Of a DNA stretch of 64,000 nt, positions 23,837 through 32,875 are shown one piece after another. The stretch's first letter is position 1, and each line of letters starts with the position of its first letter. Below the pieces are notes generated by a model. The model made no database searches. It worked only from the letters and a program-made list of their open reading frames with translations, and was not told the origin of the DNA. The position numbers and the translations under genes were made by a program. This DNA comes from Bradyrhizobium embrapense (GTDB lineage Bacteria > Pseudomonadota > Alphaproteobacteria > Rhizobiales > Xanthobacteraceae), in the NCBI RefSeq assembly GCF_001189235.2, contig NZ_LFIP02000011.1:169491-233490 (forward strand), in the 5' to 3' direction.

Positions 23837-25195
23837 ATGGAGCCCGCCGTGCCAAGCCTCGCAGATCGACTGTGGAACCGCCTTTCCCTTCGCGCCCGGC
23901 TGTTGCTGCCCATGGCTGCAATGGTTGTCGGAGCGCTGCTGCTCGGCGGCCTTGCGCTGCAAACCTTCTCGCCCGAACAGTTCGAAGATGAGAATGCCCA
24001 GGGCACGCGTTCTGCCCAGCGCGTAGCCGAGGCGCTGAATGCTGCGCTTGCGGCCGCGGACAACCCGCAACCAACGCTCGATGCGTTCGCAGCCTCGCTT
24101 CGCCCCCCTGCCGCCATCGCATTCGTGCCGTCGGGACCCGACCGGCGGAACGTGCCCTCTGAGACTTACCATGGCAGCGTTCCCGCCTGGTTCACTGCTC
24201 TGCTGCAGATTCCCGAGCTCGGCTCAACCCATCCCGTCGCTATCCGAACGGCACATGTCGGTGATATCGTCTTCAGACCTGACCTGTCGGCCGAGATCCT
24301 GGAAAAGTGGGTGGGCTTCCTGGCCATTGCCGGATCGAGCGCTGCGCTGATGCTGCTCGCCGGGCTCAGCGCCTATTTCACGACGGGTACGGCGCTTCGC
24401 CCGCTGACGCATCTTGGTGCCGGACTGACCCGGATGCGAAATGGCGTTTATGATACTCCGATCCCGCTGGCCGGTCCGCCAGAAATTCGGAAGAGCTGTG
24501 CAGAAGCCAACGAGCTCGCCGCGACGCTGAAGCGCCTCAGCCGCGACAATCGGGACCTGCTGCGCAAGCTCGTTGCGGTCCAGGACGACGAGCGCCGCGA
24601 GCTGGCCCGGGAGCTCCATGACGAGATGGGCCCGCTTCTGTTCGCGATCCGCGCCAATGCCACGGCGCTGTCCGATCCCGAGGCTGAAGGCCCTCCTGAG
24701 CCAGGCTCGCCGGCGCACGGCATTCTCAGCGCGACGGAAGCCTTGCAGCAGGCGAACCGGCGTGTGCTGGAAGGCCTGAGCCCGGTCTACATTGGGGATC
24801 TTGGGTTAGCCGTCAGCGTGCGGGCGCTGCTGCGCAATGCCCAATCCCAGGCTCCCGGCCTCCGCGTGACATCCCGGATCGATCATCGCTTGGATGACCT
24901 CGACGGCCTGCTCTCACAAACCACCTATCGCGTCATCCAGGAGGGTGTGACCAACGTGCTCCGACATGCGAAGGCGACAACGATCTGCGTCACGGCGACT
25001 GTTAACGGAGGTCAGATCGAGATCGACGTATCCGACGACGGCGTCGGCCTACCGCGGGACCTGACGTTCGGCAGAGGCCTGACCGGAATGCACGAACGCG
25101 CGCGTGCGCTCGACGGAGACCTGCAGTTGCTCCGCGAGCAAGGCCAGACCATCGTGCGCTGCCGTCTTCCGCTCGACCAACTGATCGCCGGATGA
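23837..25195 (+). CDS. NarX-type membrane sensor histidine kinase
   Basis: A 452-residue kinase that would phosphorylate the neighbouring regulator. There are two membrane helices (about 20-45 and 155-180) around a periplasmic sensor domain, then a HAMP region (TGTALRPLTHLGAGLTRM), a HisKA_3 dimerisation domain with His261 in ELHDEMG, and an ATPase domain with the N box (EGVTNVLRHAK) and DDGVGL. An in-frame TTG at 23816 is a possible longer start. The signal sensed cannot be read. Confidence 0.85.
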   Translation: MEPAVPSLADRLWNRLSLRARLLLPMAAMVVGALLLGGLALQTFSPEQFEDENAQGTRSAQRVAEALNAALAAADNPQPTLDAFAASLRPPAAIAFVPSGPDRRNVPSETYHGSVPAWFTALLQIPELGSTHPVAIRTAHVGDIVFRPDLSAEILEKWVGFLAIAGSSAALMLLAGLSAYFTTGTALRPLTHLGAGLTRMRNGVYDTPIPLAGPPEIRKSCAEANELAATLKRLSRDNRDLLRKLVAVQDDERRELARELHDEMGPLLFAIRANATALSDPEAEGPPEPGSPAHGILSATEALQQANRRVLEGLSPVYIGDLGLAVSVRALLRNAQSQAPGLRVTSRIDHRLDDLDGLLSQTTYRVIQEGVTNVLRHAKATTICVTATVNGGQIEIDVSDDGVGLPRDLTFGRGLTGMHERARALDGDLQLLREQGQTIVRCRLPLDQLIAG

Positions 25196-25214
25196 CCGTG
25201 GACCTTGACGCGTG

Positions 25215-25388
25215 TCACCGGTTGCTTTGGTCTCTCCGGGCCGACCCGAGCTCCTCAAGCACGGTCCCGAACGGAGGTGTGAACCGTAACGTGACGGCAA
25301 ACAGGAGCACATATTCGCGACACGGCTCGCAGACGAGCTGATTGTCGAGACCGGCCTTCATTGGGCCAGTGCATTTGGGGCATGTCAT
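25215..25388 (-). CDS. Small zinc-ribbon protein (57 aa)
   Basis: A 57-residue protein with two CxxC pairs (CPKC and CEPC, 18 residues apart) typical of a zinc ribbon, then a short tail. It lies convergent with and 20 nt from the kinase gene. An ATG nine codons upstream (25415) is also possible. Function unknown. Confidence 0.5.
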   Translation of the reverse strand: MTCPKCTGPMKAGLDNQLVCEPCREYVLLFAVTLRFTPPFGTVLEELGSARRDQSNR

Positions 25389-25769
25389 GCCGGCGCGATG
25401 CCGCATCGAGCCCAAGGTTCCTAGAGATCACGAGTGGCCTTGCGGTCGATCGGCAACCGGCTCGAACGGAGCAGGTCGTAGACCAATTGCGGACGAGCGC
25501 ATCGAGGGCGGAGGCCGATCGCTCAATAGCCCTGCCCTAAGCACTGGAGGGCTTGGCGGGTATGCGGCTCCTATTTGCGCCAGCGTTGCGATCGGACACC
25601 TACGAACCTTGCTCTAACGCCCGAGCCCGACCGGCCAGAGTAGTGATACTCCGAGCGAAACGGCCAGAAGCAGACATGAGCGTCGATTCCAAACCGAACC
25701 TTCTTCTTCGAAAGCCACGTTGTTGTCGACGAGTCGGTTGCCGTCTTGATGCGAATACGTGCAATGCCT
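25389..25769. other. Region without a clear gene
   Basis: About 380 nt between the zinc-ribbon gene and the end of the IclR gene. No convincing frame, terminator or repeat. It is the transition from the stress region to the catabolic modules. Confidence 0.4.
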
Positions 25770-26474
25770 TCAGAGTTGCGCGCCCAATTGAGACGAGAGC
25801 CGTTCGGCCTCTTCGCGTAATCGCGGCCCCAGGCCGCCTGCGTGATCGGCGGTGAGGCGGGAAGATGGACCGGAAAGCGCGAGAGCGCCGACAAGGCTTC
25901 CTTCGGGGCCAAAGACCGGCATCGCAAGCGACGCAACGTGCGGGTCGGTTACACCGCAGCTATAAATCGGAACTTGGATGTCCGCCGATTTCTGTCTGGC
26001 TTTTCCGCTGAAGGCACTTAGGACCTGGGCAATCGACGAGCCGTCCATTGGACGCGCGTCGCCTGGACGGACATTCATTCGAAGTTGATACGGCGAGTCC
26101 GCCCGGAACAGGCAGATCCGTTGATTGCCACGCCGAATGTAGAACGACGCAGTTTCAAGCGACTCAGCGGCGAGACGCTCTAGCACCGGCACAATGCGCT
26201 CCTCCATCGCGAAGGATTGCTGGTAGACGGAGCCGATGCGGGCGCACTCGACGCCGAGGCGATAGCGCCCATCTTCCAATCGCTCGATCAATTCGAATTT
26301 TTCCAGCGAGATGCAAAGACGCATGATCGTACTCTTCACGAGTGACGTGCGGCGGGCGAGCTCCGTCAATTCCAGCGCATCGTCTCCGCGTCGAAAGGCC
26401 GTGAGCACCGCCAACACCCTTTCGGCCGATGCGACGCCTTCAAGCTTCGGCCTGTTTCGTACTCCCTTCAGCAT
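25770..26474 (-). CDS. IclR-family regulator
   Basis: A 234-residue regulator with an N-terminal winged helix (VASAERVLAVLTAFRRGD, then LTELARRTSLVKSTIMRLC) and the C-terminal effector domain (SFAMEERIVPVLERLAAES, RPMDGSSIAQVLSAF and GVTDPHVASLAMPVF). Such proteins bind small aromatic or organic acids and control nearby catabolic genes. It is divergent from the oxidoreductase operon across about 220 nt that hold two dyads. It most probably regulates that operon. Confidence 0.85.
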   Translation of the reverse strand: MLKGVRNRPKLEGVASAERVLAVLTAFRRGDDALELTELARRTSLVKSTIMRLCISLEKFELIERLEDGRYRLGVECARIGSVYQQSFAMEERIVPVLERLAAESLETASFYIRRGNQRICLFRADSPYQLRMNVRPGDARPMDGSSIAQVLSAFSGKARQKSADIQVPIYSCGVTDPHVASLAMPVFGPEGSLVGALALSGPSSRLTADHAGGLGPRLREEAERLSSQLGAQL

Positions 26475-26566
26475 TCTTTTCCACGTCCGCTCGTTTTCGA
26501 GACCTGACCTGCAGGAGTCTCATAACCTCCCAGCTTGATCCTCAGGTCAATACGTCCTATTGAAAA

Positions 26567-26581
26567 TGAAACGGTGTTTCA
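26567..26581. promoter_or_regulatory. Palindrome, candidate IclR operator
   Basis: TGAAAC-GGT-GTTTCA: 6-bp arms around a 3-bp centre, 93 nt before the IclR start. The TGAAA...TTTCA pattern is usual for IclR-type operators. Confidence 0.55.
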
Positions 26582-26586
26582 AAATT

Positions 26587-26609
26587 AACAACACTATGAT
26601 ACCGTTGTT
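26587..26609. promoter_or_regulatory. Second dyad in the IclR promoter region
   Basis: AACAAC (26587-26592) and GTTGTT (26604-26609) with an 11-bp spacer, beginning 6 nt after the first palindrome. It could be a second operator half-site pair or part of the operon promoter. Confidence 0.35.
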
Positions 26610-26692
26610 CCAGGGCAGGACGCAAAGGGAAGGAAAATGCAAATCGGAGCTTCGGTGGCTTTTGGTCGAACTCCGCCCTCATCGGGTGATGG

Positions 26693-29600
26693 GTGCGGCG
26701 CATTGTTTGCCGGAGCTATAGGGACCCGCAGCAGGACAAGAGGTGCCCCGCAGAGGGCCGGCGTGACCTCGTGATCCCGCGCCTTCCGCCCGAACCCGCC
26801 GCGTTGCCGCTCTACGGCGCCTTCTGCGCCGAACTGCGAGCGCGCGGCTTTGCCGGCGATCTGACTGCGGGCAACGCAGACCGAACGGTCATGGCGACCG
26901 ACAATTCGATCTATCAACTGACCCCGCAGGCGATTGCCTTTCCGCTAGATGTCAACGACCTCGTGCGCATCGCGAAGCTGCTCGGCGAGGAACGCTTCGC
27001 GGATGTGCGGATTGCGCCGCGGGGCGGCGGCACCGGCACCAACGGCCAGTCATTGACGGAAGGCCTCGTCGTCGATCTGTCGCGCCACATGAATCGTATC
27101 CTGGCCATCGATCCGCAGGGGCTGACGGCGCGTGTCGAGGCAGGCGTCGTCAAGGACCAGCTGAACGCGGCACTCAAGTCTCACGGCTTGTTCTTCGCGC
27201 CCGAGCTTTCGACCTCCAACCGCGCGACCATCGGCGGAATGATCTCGACCGATGCCTGCGGCCAGGGATCGTGTCTCTATGGCAAGACACGCGACCACGT
27301 GCTCGAACTCACGACCGTTCTTTCCAATGGCAGCGTTTGGCATTCCCGGCCGCTGGATCAGGCAGGACTGGCGCAGGCCCAGGGGCGACCGGATCTCGCC
27401 GGAAGCATCCATCGCGAAGTCGACAGGCTCGAGCGCGAAAACGCGACGCGCGTCGCCGAACTCTTCCCGAAGCTCAACCGCTGCCTGACGGGCTATGACC
27501 TCGCCCATGTCAGGACCGCGGATGGGCGTTTTGACTTGAATGCGATCCTTTGCGGCTCCGAAGGCACGCTTGGTTTTCTGGCGGAAGCCACGCTGAAGGT
27601 TCTGCCGCTGCCGAGCCACACCGCGCTCGTCAACGTGCGCTACGACAGCTTCGATGCAGCGCTGCGCGACGCACAGGTTCTTGTTCCCTTCGGACCCGCA
27701 TCCATTGAGACGGTTGATTCCAAAGTTCTTGCGCTCGCCCAGGACGACCTGATCTGGGCCGATGTCACCGGCTTCTTTCCCGAGGACGGTGGCGAGCGGG
27801 CGCGCGGCGTCAACCTTGTCGAGTTTGTCGGCAACGATGAGGCGGAGGTGGAGCGCGCGGTTGGCCGCCTCGCTTCCTTACTGGACAGCTCCGGTGCAGG
27901 CCGGCGCGGCTACACCGTTGCGCGCGGCGCCGAGGATGTCGAGCGCATCTGGGACATGCGCAAGAAGTCGGTCGGCCTCCTCGGCAACATGAAGGGTGAC
28001 AAGCGGCCGATTCCCTTTGTGGAAGACACCGCCGTTCCACGGGAGCACCTTGCCGACTACATCGCCGAATTTCGCGCGGCGCTGGACCGCCGCGGGCTCG
28101 ACTACGGCATGTTCGGCCATGTCGACGCCGGCGTGCTCCACGTCCGCCCCGCGATCGACATGAAAGCGGTCGGCGCCGAGGCGCTCGTCCGCGACGTGAC
28201 GGAAGAAGTCGTGGCGCTGACGCAGCGCTACGGCGGACTGCTGTGGGGCGAACATGGCAAGGGCGTTCGGTCCGAGTTCTCGCCCCGCTTCTTCGGTCCG
28301 CTCTATCCGGTTCTGCAGGCCATCAAAGCGGCCTTCGATCCACGCAACCAGTTCAATCCCGGCAAGATCGCGGTGCCGGAAGGCGGCAAGCTTCTGAGCG
28401 TCGATGGCGTGCCGACCAAGGGAAACAGCGACCGCACCATCCCGCCAGTCGTGCGGGCCGGTTACGATGAAGCCCTGCACTGCAATGGCAATGGCGCCTG
28501 CTTCAACTGGGATCCTGATGACGCCATGTGCCCCTCCTGGAAGGGCACGCGTGAGCGCCGTCATTCACCGAAGGGCCGCGCCCAGTTGATGCGCGAGTGG
28601 CTGCGTCGGCTGGCCGTGGCAGGGAGCGATCCGCTTGACGAGGCGCGCCGCCTGCGCGCCCGCCCGGACTGGATCGCCTTTCCGTCTCGCCTGCTTGCAA
28701 CGCTGCGCAACCGCAACGACTTCTCTCACGAGATCCATGAGGCGATGGCCGGTTGCCTCGCCTGCAAGTCCTGTTCGGCGCAGTGCCCGATCAAAATCGA
28801 CGTGCCGACGTTCCGGGCGAAGTTTCTCGAACTTTATCATGGCCGTTACCTGCGGCCCCTGCGACACCATCTGCTGGCGGCCCTGGAGCGATTGGTACCC
28901 TGGATGGCAAAGGCGCCAAAACTCTTCAATCTCGCCACCGCTACCGGCCTGCCTGCAACGATTGGGCTCGTTCACACACCGCCTCTGTCGAACCTGAACC
29001 TTGATCGCGAAATCGCGCACCGCGGCGTCGCGTTTGCAGCGGAAGGTTTGTCAAAACTGTCTGACGCCGAGCGCCTGACCAGCGTTGTCATCGTGCAAGA
29101 CGCTTTCACCAGTTATTACGACACGCGGGTGCTGCTCGACCTCGTCGATCTCCTGACCGGGATCGGCTTGCGGCCCTGGCTTTCGCCCTATCGACCGAAC
29201 GGCAAGCCACTGCACGTCCACGGCTTCCTCGGCAGGTTCGAACAACTCGCTTCCGCGAACGCGACCGCTCTTGAGGACATCGCTGCCTCCGGCGTTGCGT
29301 TGATCGGGCTCGATCCCTCCATGACGCTGACCTATCGGTCGGAATATGCCCACGCGCTTCCGGGACGCGACGTCCCGCAGGTCCAGCTCGTGCAGGAATG
29401 GCTCGCCCAGCGTCTCGACGGCATTCCGCCGGCGGCATGGCAAGAAGAATACTGGCTGCTCCCTCACTGTACCGAGCGGACCACCGCGCAGGCGGCTGTG
29501 GCGGCCTGGTCGAGCGTGTTCGAGGCATTCGGACTCAAGCTATCGGCCTTGCCCTCAGGCTGTTGCGGGATGGCCGGTACCTACGGCCACGAGCGCGAGC

Positions 29601-29821
29601 ACCGGGCGATGTCGGAACGCATCTACCAGCTCAGCTGGGCCGTACACGTCGCCGAAAAAGGCAAATCAGGCCGTCTGCTCGCGGACGGATATTCCTGTCG
29701 ATCGCAAGCGAAAATCATAGACGGCGTTCGCTTGCGTCACCCGATCGAGGTTCTGTGCGCGCACGTTGCGGAGAGAGGCGGCGGCGCCGGCCTCCGCCGC
29801 CTCGCCGATGCGCAGGGCTGA
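26693..29821 (+). CDS. FAD and Fe-S D-2-hydroxyacid dehydrogenase-like protein (YdiJ type)
   Basis: A 1042-residue fusion of a glycolate-oxidase-like FAD domain and an Fe-S domain, as in YdiJ-type D-2-hydroxyglutarate/D-lactate dehydrogenases. The FAD-binding part has IAPRGGGTGTNGQSLTEG (about 105-122) and a FAD-oxidase C-terminal domain with HVDAGVLHVRP. The Fe-S part has GCLACKSCSAQCP and two CCG-type segments (LPSGCCGMAGTYGH). It would oxidise a 2-hydroxyacid to a 2-oxoacid and feed the quinone pool. The first 26 codons look weak; GTG 26771 is an alternative start. First gene of module A. Confidence 0.8.
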   Translation: MRRIVCRSYRDPQQDKRCPAEGRRDLVIPRLPPEPAALPLYGAFCAELRARGFAGDLTAGNADRTVMATDNSIYQLTPQAIAFPLDVNDLVRIAKLLGEERFADVRIAPRGGGTGTNGQSLTEGLVVDLSRHMNRILAIDPQGLTARVEAGVVKDQLNAALKSHGLFFAPELSTSNRATIGGMISTDACGQGSCLYGKTRDHVLELTTVLSNGSVWHSRPLDQAGLAQAQGRPDLAGSIHREVDRLERENATRVAELFPKLNRCLTGYDLAHVRTADGRFDLNAILCGSEGTLGFLAEATLKVLPLPSHTALVNVRYDSFDAALRDAQVLVPFGPASIETVDSKVLALAQDDLIWADVTGFFPEDGGERARGVNLVEFVGNDEAEVERAVGRLASLLDSSGAGRRGYTVARGAEDVERIWDMRKKSVGLLGNMKGDKRPIPFVEDTAVPREHLADYIAEFRAALDRRGLDYGMFGHVDAGVLHVRPAIDMKAVGAEALVRDVTEEVVALTQRYGGLLWGEHGKGVRSEFSPRFFGPLYPVLQAIKAAFDPRNQFNPGKIAVPEGGKLLSVDGVPTKGNSDRTIPPVVRAGYDEALHCNGNGACFNWDPDDAMCPSWKGTRERRHSPKGRAQLMREWLRRLAVAGSDPLDEARRLRARPDWIAFPSRLLATLRNRNDFSHEIHEAMAGCLACKSCSAQCPIKIDVPTFRAKFLELYHGRYLRPLRHHLLAALERLVPWMAKAPKLFNLATATGLPATIGLVHTPPLSNLNLDREIAHRGVAFAAEGLSKLSDAERLTSVVIVQDAFTSYYDTRVLLDLVDLLTGIGLRPWLSPYRPNGKPLHVHGFLGRFEQLASANATALEDIAASGVALIGLDPSMTLTYRSEYAHALPGRDVPQVQLVQEWLAQRLDGIPPAAWQEEYWLLPHCTERTTAQAAVAAWSSVFEAFGLKLSALPSGCCGMAGTYGHEREHRAMSERIYQLSWAVHVAEKGKSGRLLADGYSCRSQAKIIDGVRLRHPIEVLCAHVAERGGGAGLRRLADAQG

Positions 29822-29850
29822 ACCCGTCAACACCAACACAAAGGAAGCAC

Positions 29851-30768
29851 ATGATGACAGACCGCAAACAGTTCAGACTTGGCCTCGTCGGTTATGGCGA
29901 GATCGGCAGCACCCTCGGCGCGGGCCTCCGCAAGGCCGGCCTCCAGCAGATTGCCTGCTACGACAAATATGCATTCGACGGCCCCTATTCCGATATTATT
30001 CAGAGCAGGGCGAGCGAAGCCGGCGTCACCCTGGTGCGCTCAAACAAGGAGCTGGCCGACGCGAGTGACCTGATCTTCAGCGTCACGCCGGGTTCGGCGT
30101 CGCTCGAAAGCGCCGACGCCTTTGCGCCGGTTCTCACCAACAGGCACACATTTCTCGATTTCGCTTCTGCCACGCCGAAAATCAAGAAGGGCGCTGCGGA
30201 AAAGCTGGCGTCGAGCGGCGCGCTTCTCGGCGACGGCTCGATCGAAGGCACGCCGCTTCACGGCTACTCCATGCGCATGCTGTCAAGCGGTCCCGCCGGC
30301 GAGCGCGTTCGGGACTGGCTCGTTCCATGGGGAATGCAGATCGAATTCACCGGCGAAGTTCTCGGTACCGCATCCGGCATCAAGATTCTCCGCTCCGTCC
30401 TCATCAAGGGTATCGAAGCGCTGACGGACGAGATGCTGCTCGCAGCCCGTCAATACGGGATCGACGAAATCGTGCTTGCGTCCGCCTCCAAGACGCTTGC
30501 GCGGCCATGGATGGATACCGTGCACAGCCTCACACCATCAGGTGTGATCCACGCCAAGCGCCGCGCCGAGGAACTCGAAATGTCGGCGGACGCCGTCCAG
30601 GATGCCGGCGTCGAGCCGATCATGGCGCGCGCGATCGCGGCGCGCCTGCGCTGGAAGGAAAGCCTCGGTCTCAAGGACCACTTCAAGGGCATCGTGCCGC
30701 GCACCTACCAGGAAGCGCTCGACGCCATCGAATTCAAGGCCGGTCTGACACGATCGAAGAAGGCCTGA
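29851..30768 (+). CDS. NAD(P)-dependent dehydrogenase with DUF1932 domain
   Basis: A 305-residue protein of the 3-hydroxyisobutyrate/6-phosphogluconate dehydrogenase type: Rossmann motif GLVGYGEIGSTLGAGL at the N terminus, then an all-helical DUF1932 domain with LGTASGIKILRSVLIKG. AAAGGA lies before the ATG at 29851. It would reduce or oxidise a hydroxyacid, possibly an intermediate of the same pathway. Related genes occur next to RraA-type aldolases in aromatic and sugar-acid clusters. Substrate not evident. Confidence 0.75.
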   Translation: MMTDRKQFRLGLVGYGEIGSTLGAGLRKAGLQQIACYDKYAFDGPYSDIIQSRASEAGVTLVRSNKELADASDLIFSVTPGSASLESADAFAPVLTNRHTFLDFASATPKIKKGAAEKLASSGALLGDGSIEGTPLHGYSMRMLSSGPAGERVRDWLVPWGMQIEFTGEVLGTASGIKILRSVLIKGIEALTDEMLLAARQYGIDEIVLASASKTLARPWMDTVHSLTPSGVIHAKRRAEELEMSADAVQDAGVEPIMARAIAARLRWKESLGLKDHFKGIVPRTYQEALDAIEFKAGLTRSKKA

Positions 30769-30809
30769 CCACACTCTCCATTCACGCCTCCCATCATCAG
30801 GATTTAGTC

Positions 30810-31484
30810 ATGTCCATCGGATTCAAGATACACACCCGCCAACGCAAGGTCGAACAGGCCACAGTCGAAAAGTTCAAGGCCATTGCGGTCGCCAACATCA
30901 GCGACTCCATGAACCGCATGACGCATGGCGGCCCCCGTTTGCGGCCGCTGCATGCGGGAGGCGCGCTGGCCGGCGTTGCCCTGACGGTCAAGCAGCGTCC
31001 CGGCGACAACCTCATGGTCCACGCTGCGCTCAATCGCGCCAAGGCCGGGGATGTCATCGTCGTCGATGCCGGCGGCGACCTGACCAACGCCATCATCGGA
31101 GAACTAATGATATCACACGCGCAGCAGATCGGGGTTGCGGGCGTGATCATCAACGGCGCCGTGCGTGACTATGGTTGGATCCGCGCGAACTCATTTCCGG
31201 TCTACGCGGCGGGCGTGACGCATCGCGGTCCCTACAAGAATGGACCGGGCGAGGTGAACGCGCCGATTGCGATCGACGGCATGATCATTCAGCCCGGCGA
31301 TTTGATCGTCGGCGACGACGACGGCTTTGTCTGCATTCCCTACGAACAGACCGAAGCGGTCTATGACGCCGCCAACAAGAAGCAGCAAGGCGAAGCCAAG
31401 ACGATGGCAGCCATCAAGGCCGGTACCGTTGACCGCTCCTGGGTCGAGCGCGCCCTCCAAGAGGCGGGCTGCGAAGGAGTCTAA
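30810..31484 (+). CDS. RraA-family aldolase (HMG/CHA aldolase type)
   Basis: A 224-residue member of the RraA/class II pyruvate aldolase family (LigK, ProA). Conserved elements are ANISDSMNRM, GELMISHAQQIGVAGVIING with AVRD (catalytic Arg and metal-binding Asp), and VGDDDGFVCIP. Enzymes of this group cleave 4-hydroxy-4-methyl-2-oxoglutarate or 4-carboxy-4-hydroxy-2-oxoadipate to pyruvate and a second oxoacid. AGGA precedes the ATG. Its place between a dehydrogenase and a carboxylate carrier supports a catabolic aldolase, not the RNase E inhibitor role. Confidence 0.8.
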   Translation: MSIGFKIHTRQRKVEQATVEKFKAIAVANISDSMNRMTHGGPRLRPLHAGGALAGVALTVKQRPGDNLMVHAALNRAKAGDVIVVDAGGDLTNAIIGELMISHAQQIGVAGVIINGAVRDYGWIRANSFPVYAAGVTHRGPYKNGPGEVNAPIAIDGMIIQPGDLIVGDDDGFVCIPYEQTEAVYDAANKKQQGEAKTMAAIKAGTVDRSWVERALQEAGCEGV

Positions 31485-31561
31485 TCAGCAGTTTGCGCGG
31501 CGCGTCGCACTCGGACGAGCCATCACGCGCAACCATGAACACCGCAGGGGAGGATAAGGAC

Positions 31562-32875
31562 GTGAGCGAACAGTCTGTGCAATCACTCGAACGGACAACG
31601 ATACGCCGGGTCGTTCTGCGGCTCGTTCCGTTCCTGATGGTTTGCTACTTCTTCGCCTTGCTCGACAGGGTCAATGTCGGTTTTGCCGCGTTGCAGATGA
31701 ACAAGGATCTCGGGCTGACGCCGGCGATGTTCGGCTTCGGCGCGAGCTTGTTCTTCTTTTCCTATTTCCTGGTCGAAGTTCCGAGCAATCTTGCCTTGCA
31801 GCGCTTCGGTGCCCGCCGCTGGATCGCGCGGATCATGATCACGTGGGGACTGATCACGGCCTGCATGGGTCTGGTGACCGGGCCGTACTCGCTGTATGCG
31901 ATGCGGTTCATCCTGGGAGCTGCGGAAGCCGGCTTCTTTCCGGGCGCAATCCTCTATCTGACGTACTGGCTGCCGAATGAATACCGCGCGCGCATCCTTG
32001 CGACCTTCACGGTTTCCATCCCGCTGGCGACATTCCTCGGATCCCCGCTGTCCGTATCGCTGCTCGAACTGGACGGCGTTCTCGGTCTCAAGGGCTGGCA
32101 GTGGCTGTTCATCCTGGAAGGGCTTCCCACGGTTCTGCTCGGGATTACCTGCCTTTTCGTGCTGACCGACAAACCGCGCGACGCAAGCTGGCTGAGCGAC
32201 GCGCAGCGCGAATGGCTGATCGGCCGTCTCGACGAAGAGGCTTCGCATAAAAAGCCCGTCGGTCACATCTCGCTGTGGGAACTCGCGCGCAACAAGTACT
32301 TCCTGACGATGGCGCTGGTCTGCTCAGGCGCATCGGCAACCGGCAGCGTGTTGTCGGTATGGCAACCGCAGGTCCTCAAGGCGTTCGGCCTGACCAACCT
32401 GCAGACCGGCTTCGTCAACGCGATTCCGTACGGCATTGCCACGGTGCTCATGATCCTGTGGGGTCGACATTCCGACCGGAGCGACGAGCGGAAATGGCAC
32501 ACTGCGCTTCCCCTGCTGCTCGGGGCGTTCGGCCTGTCCTATCTCACTTTGTCCGGAAGCCTTGCGACCACCGTTGCCGCCGTATCCTGCGCGCTGGTCG
32601 GCGCCTATGCCTTCAAGGGACCGTTCTGGGCGTTGTCATCCGGATGGTTGTCGGCCACCACGCTGGCCGCGGGCATCGCGGGCATCAACGCCATCGCCAA
32701 TCTGATCGGCGGCGGCATCATGGTCAACGTCGTCGGGCTGATCAAGGAGTCAACCGGGAGCTTCGCGCTCGGCATGTTGCCGGTTGCCGCGATCGATGCG
32801 GCCGCTGCCATCAGCGTGCTCGTTCTCGGCCGTGCGGCCGCTCGCGAAGCACGCGCGGCCTCGACCGCAGCATGA
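31562..32875 (+). CDS. MFS carrier, anion:cation symporter family
   Basis: A 12-helix transporter of the ACS group (phthalate, tartrate and other carboxylates), 437 residues with the GTG start at 31562 that has GGAGG 8 nt upstream (ATG 31535 is the alternative). Typical segments are DRVNVGFAALQMNKDLGLTP in and after helix 1 and WLPNEYRARILATF between helices. Its stop overlaps the start of the first amidohydrolase (ATGA). It would bring in the acid formed outside by the exported hydrolases. Confidence 0.85.
   Translation: MSEQSVQSLERTTIRRVVLRLVPFLMVCYFFALLDRVNVGFAALQMNKDLGLTPAMFGFGASLFFFSYFLVEVPSNLALQRFGARRWIARIMITWGLITACMGLVTGPYSLYAMRFILGAAEAGFFPGAILYLTYWLPNEYRARILATFTVSIPLATFLGSPLSVSLLELDGVLGLKGWQWLFILEGLPTVLLGITCLFVLTDKPRDASWLSDAQREWLIGRLDEEASHKKPVGHISLWELARNKYFLTMALVCSGASATGSVLSVWQPQVLKAFGLTNLQTGFVNAIPYGIATVLMILWGRHSDRSDERKWHTALPLLLGAFGLSYLTLSGSLATTVAAVSCALVGAYAFKGPFWALSSGWLSATTLAAGIAGINAIANLIGGGIMVNVVGLIKESTGSFALGMLPVAAIDAAAAISVLVLGRAAAREARAASTAA

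Noticed and set aside
27878..28564. Long open frame on the minus strand
   Set aside because: It is antisense to the FAD/Fe-S oxidoreductase gene, which has clear motifs; high GC makes long antisense frames common.
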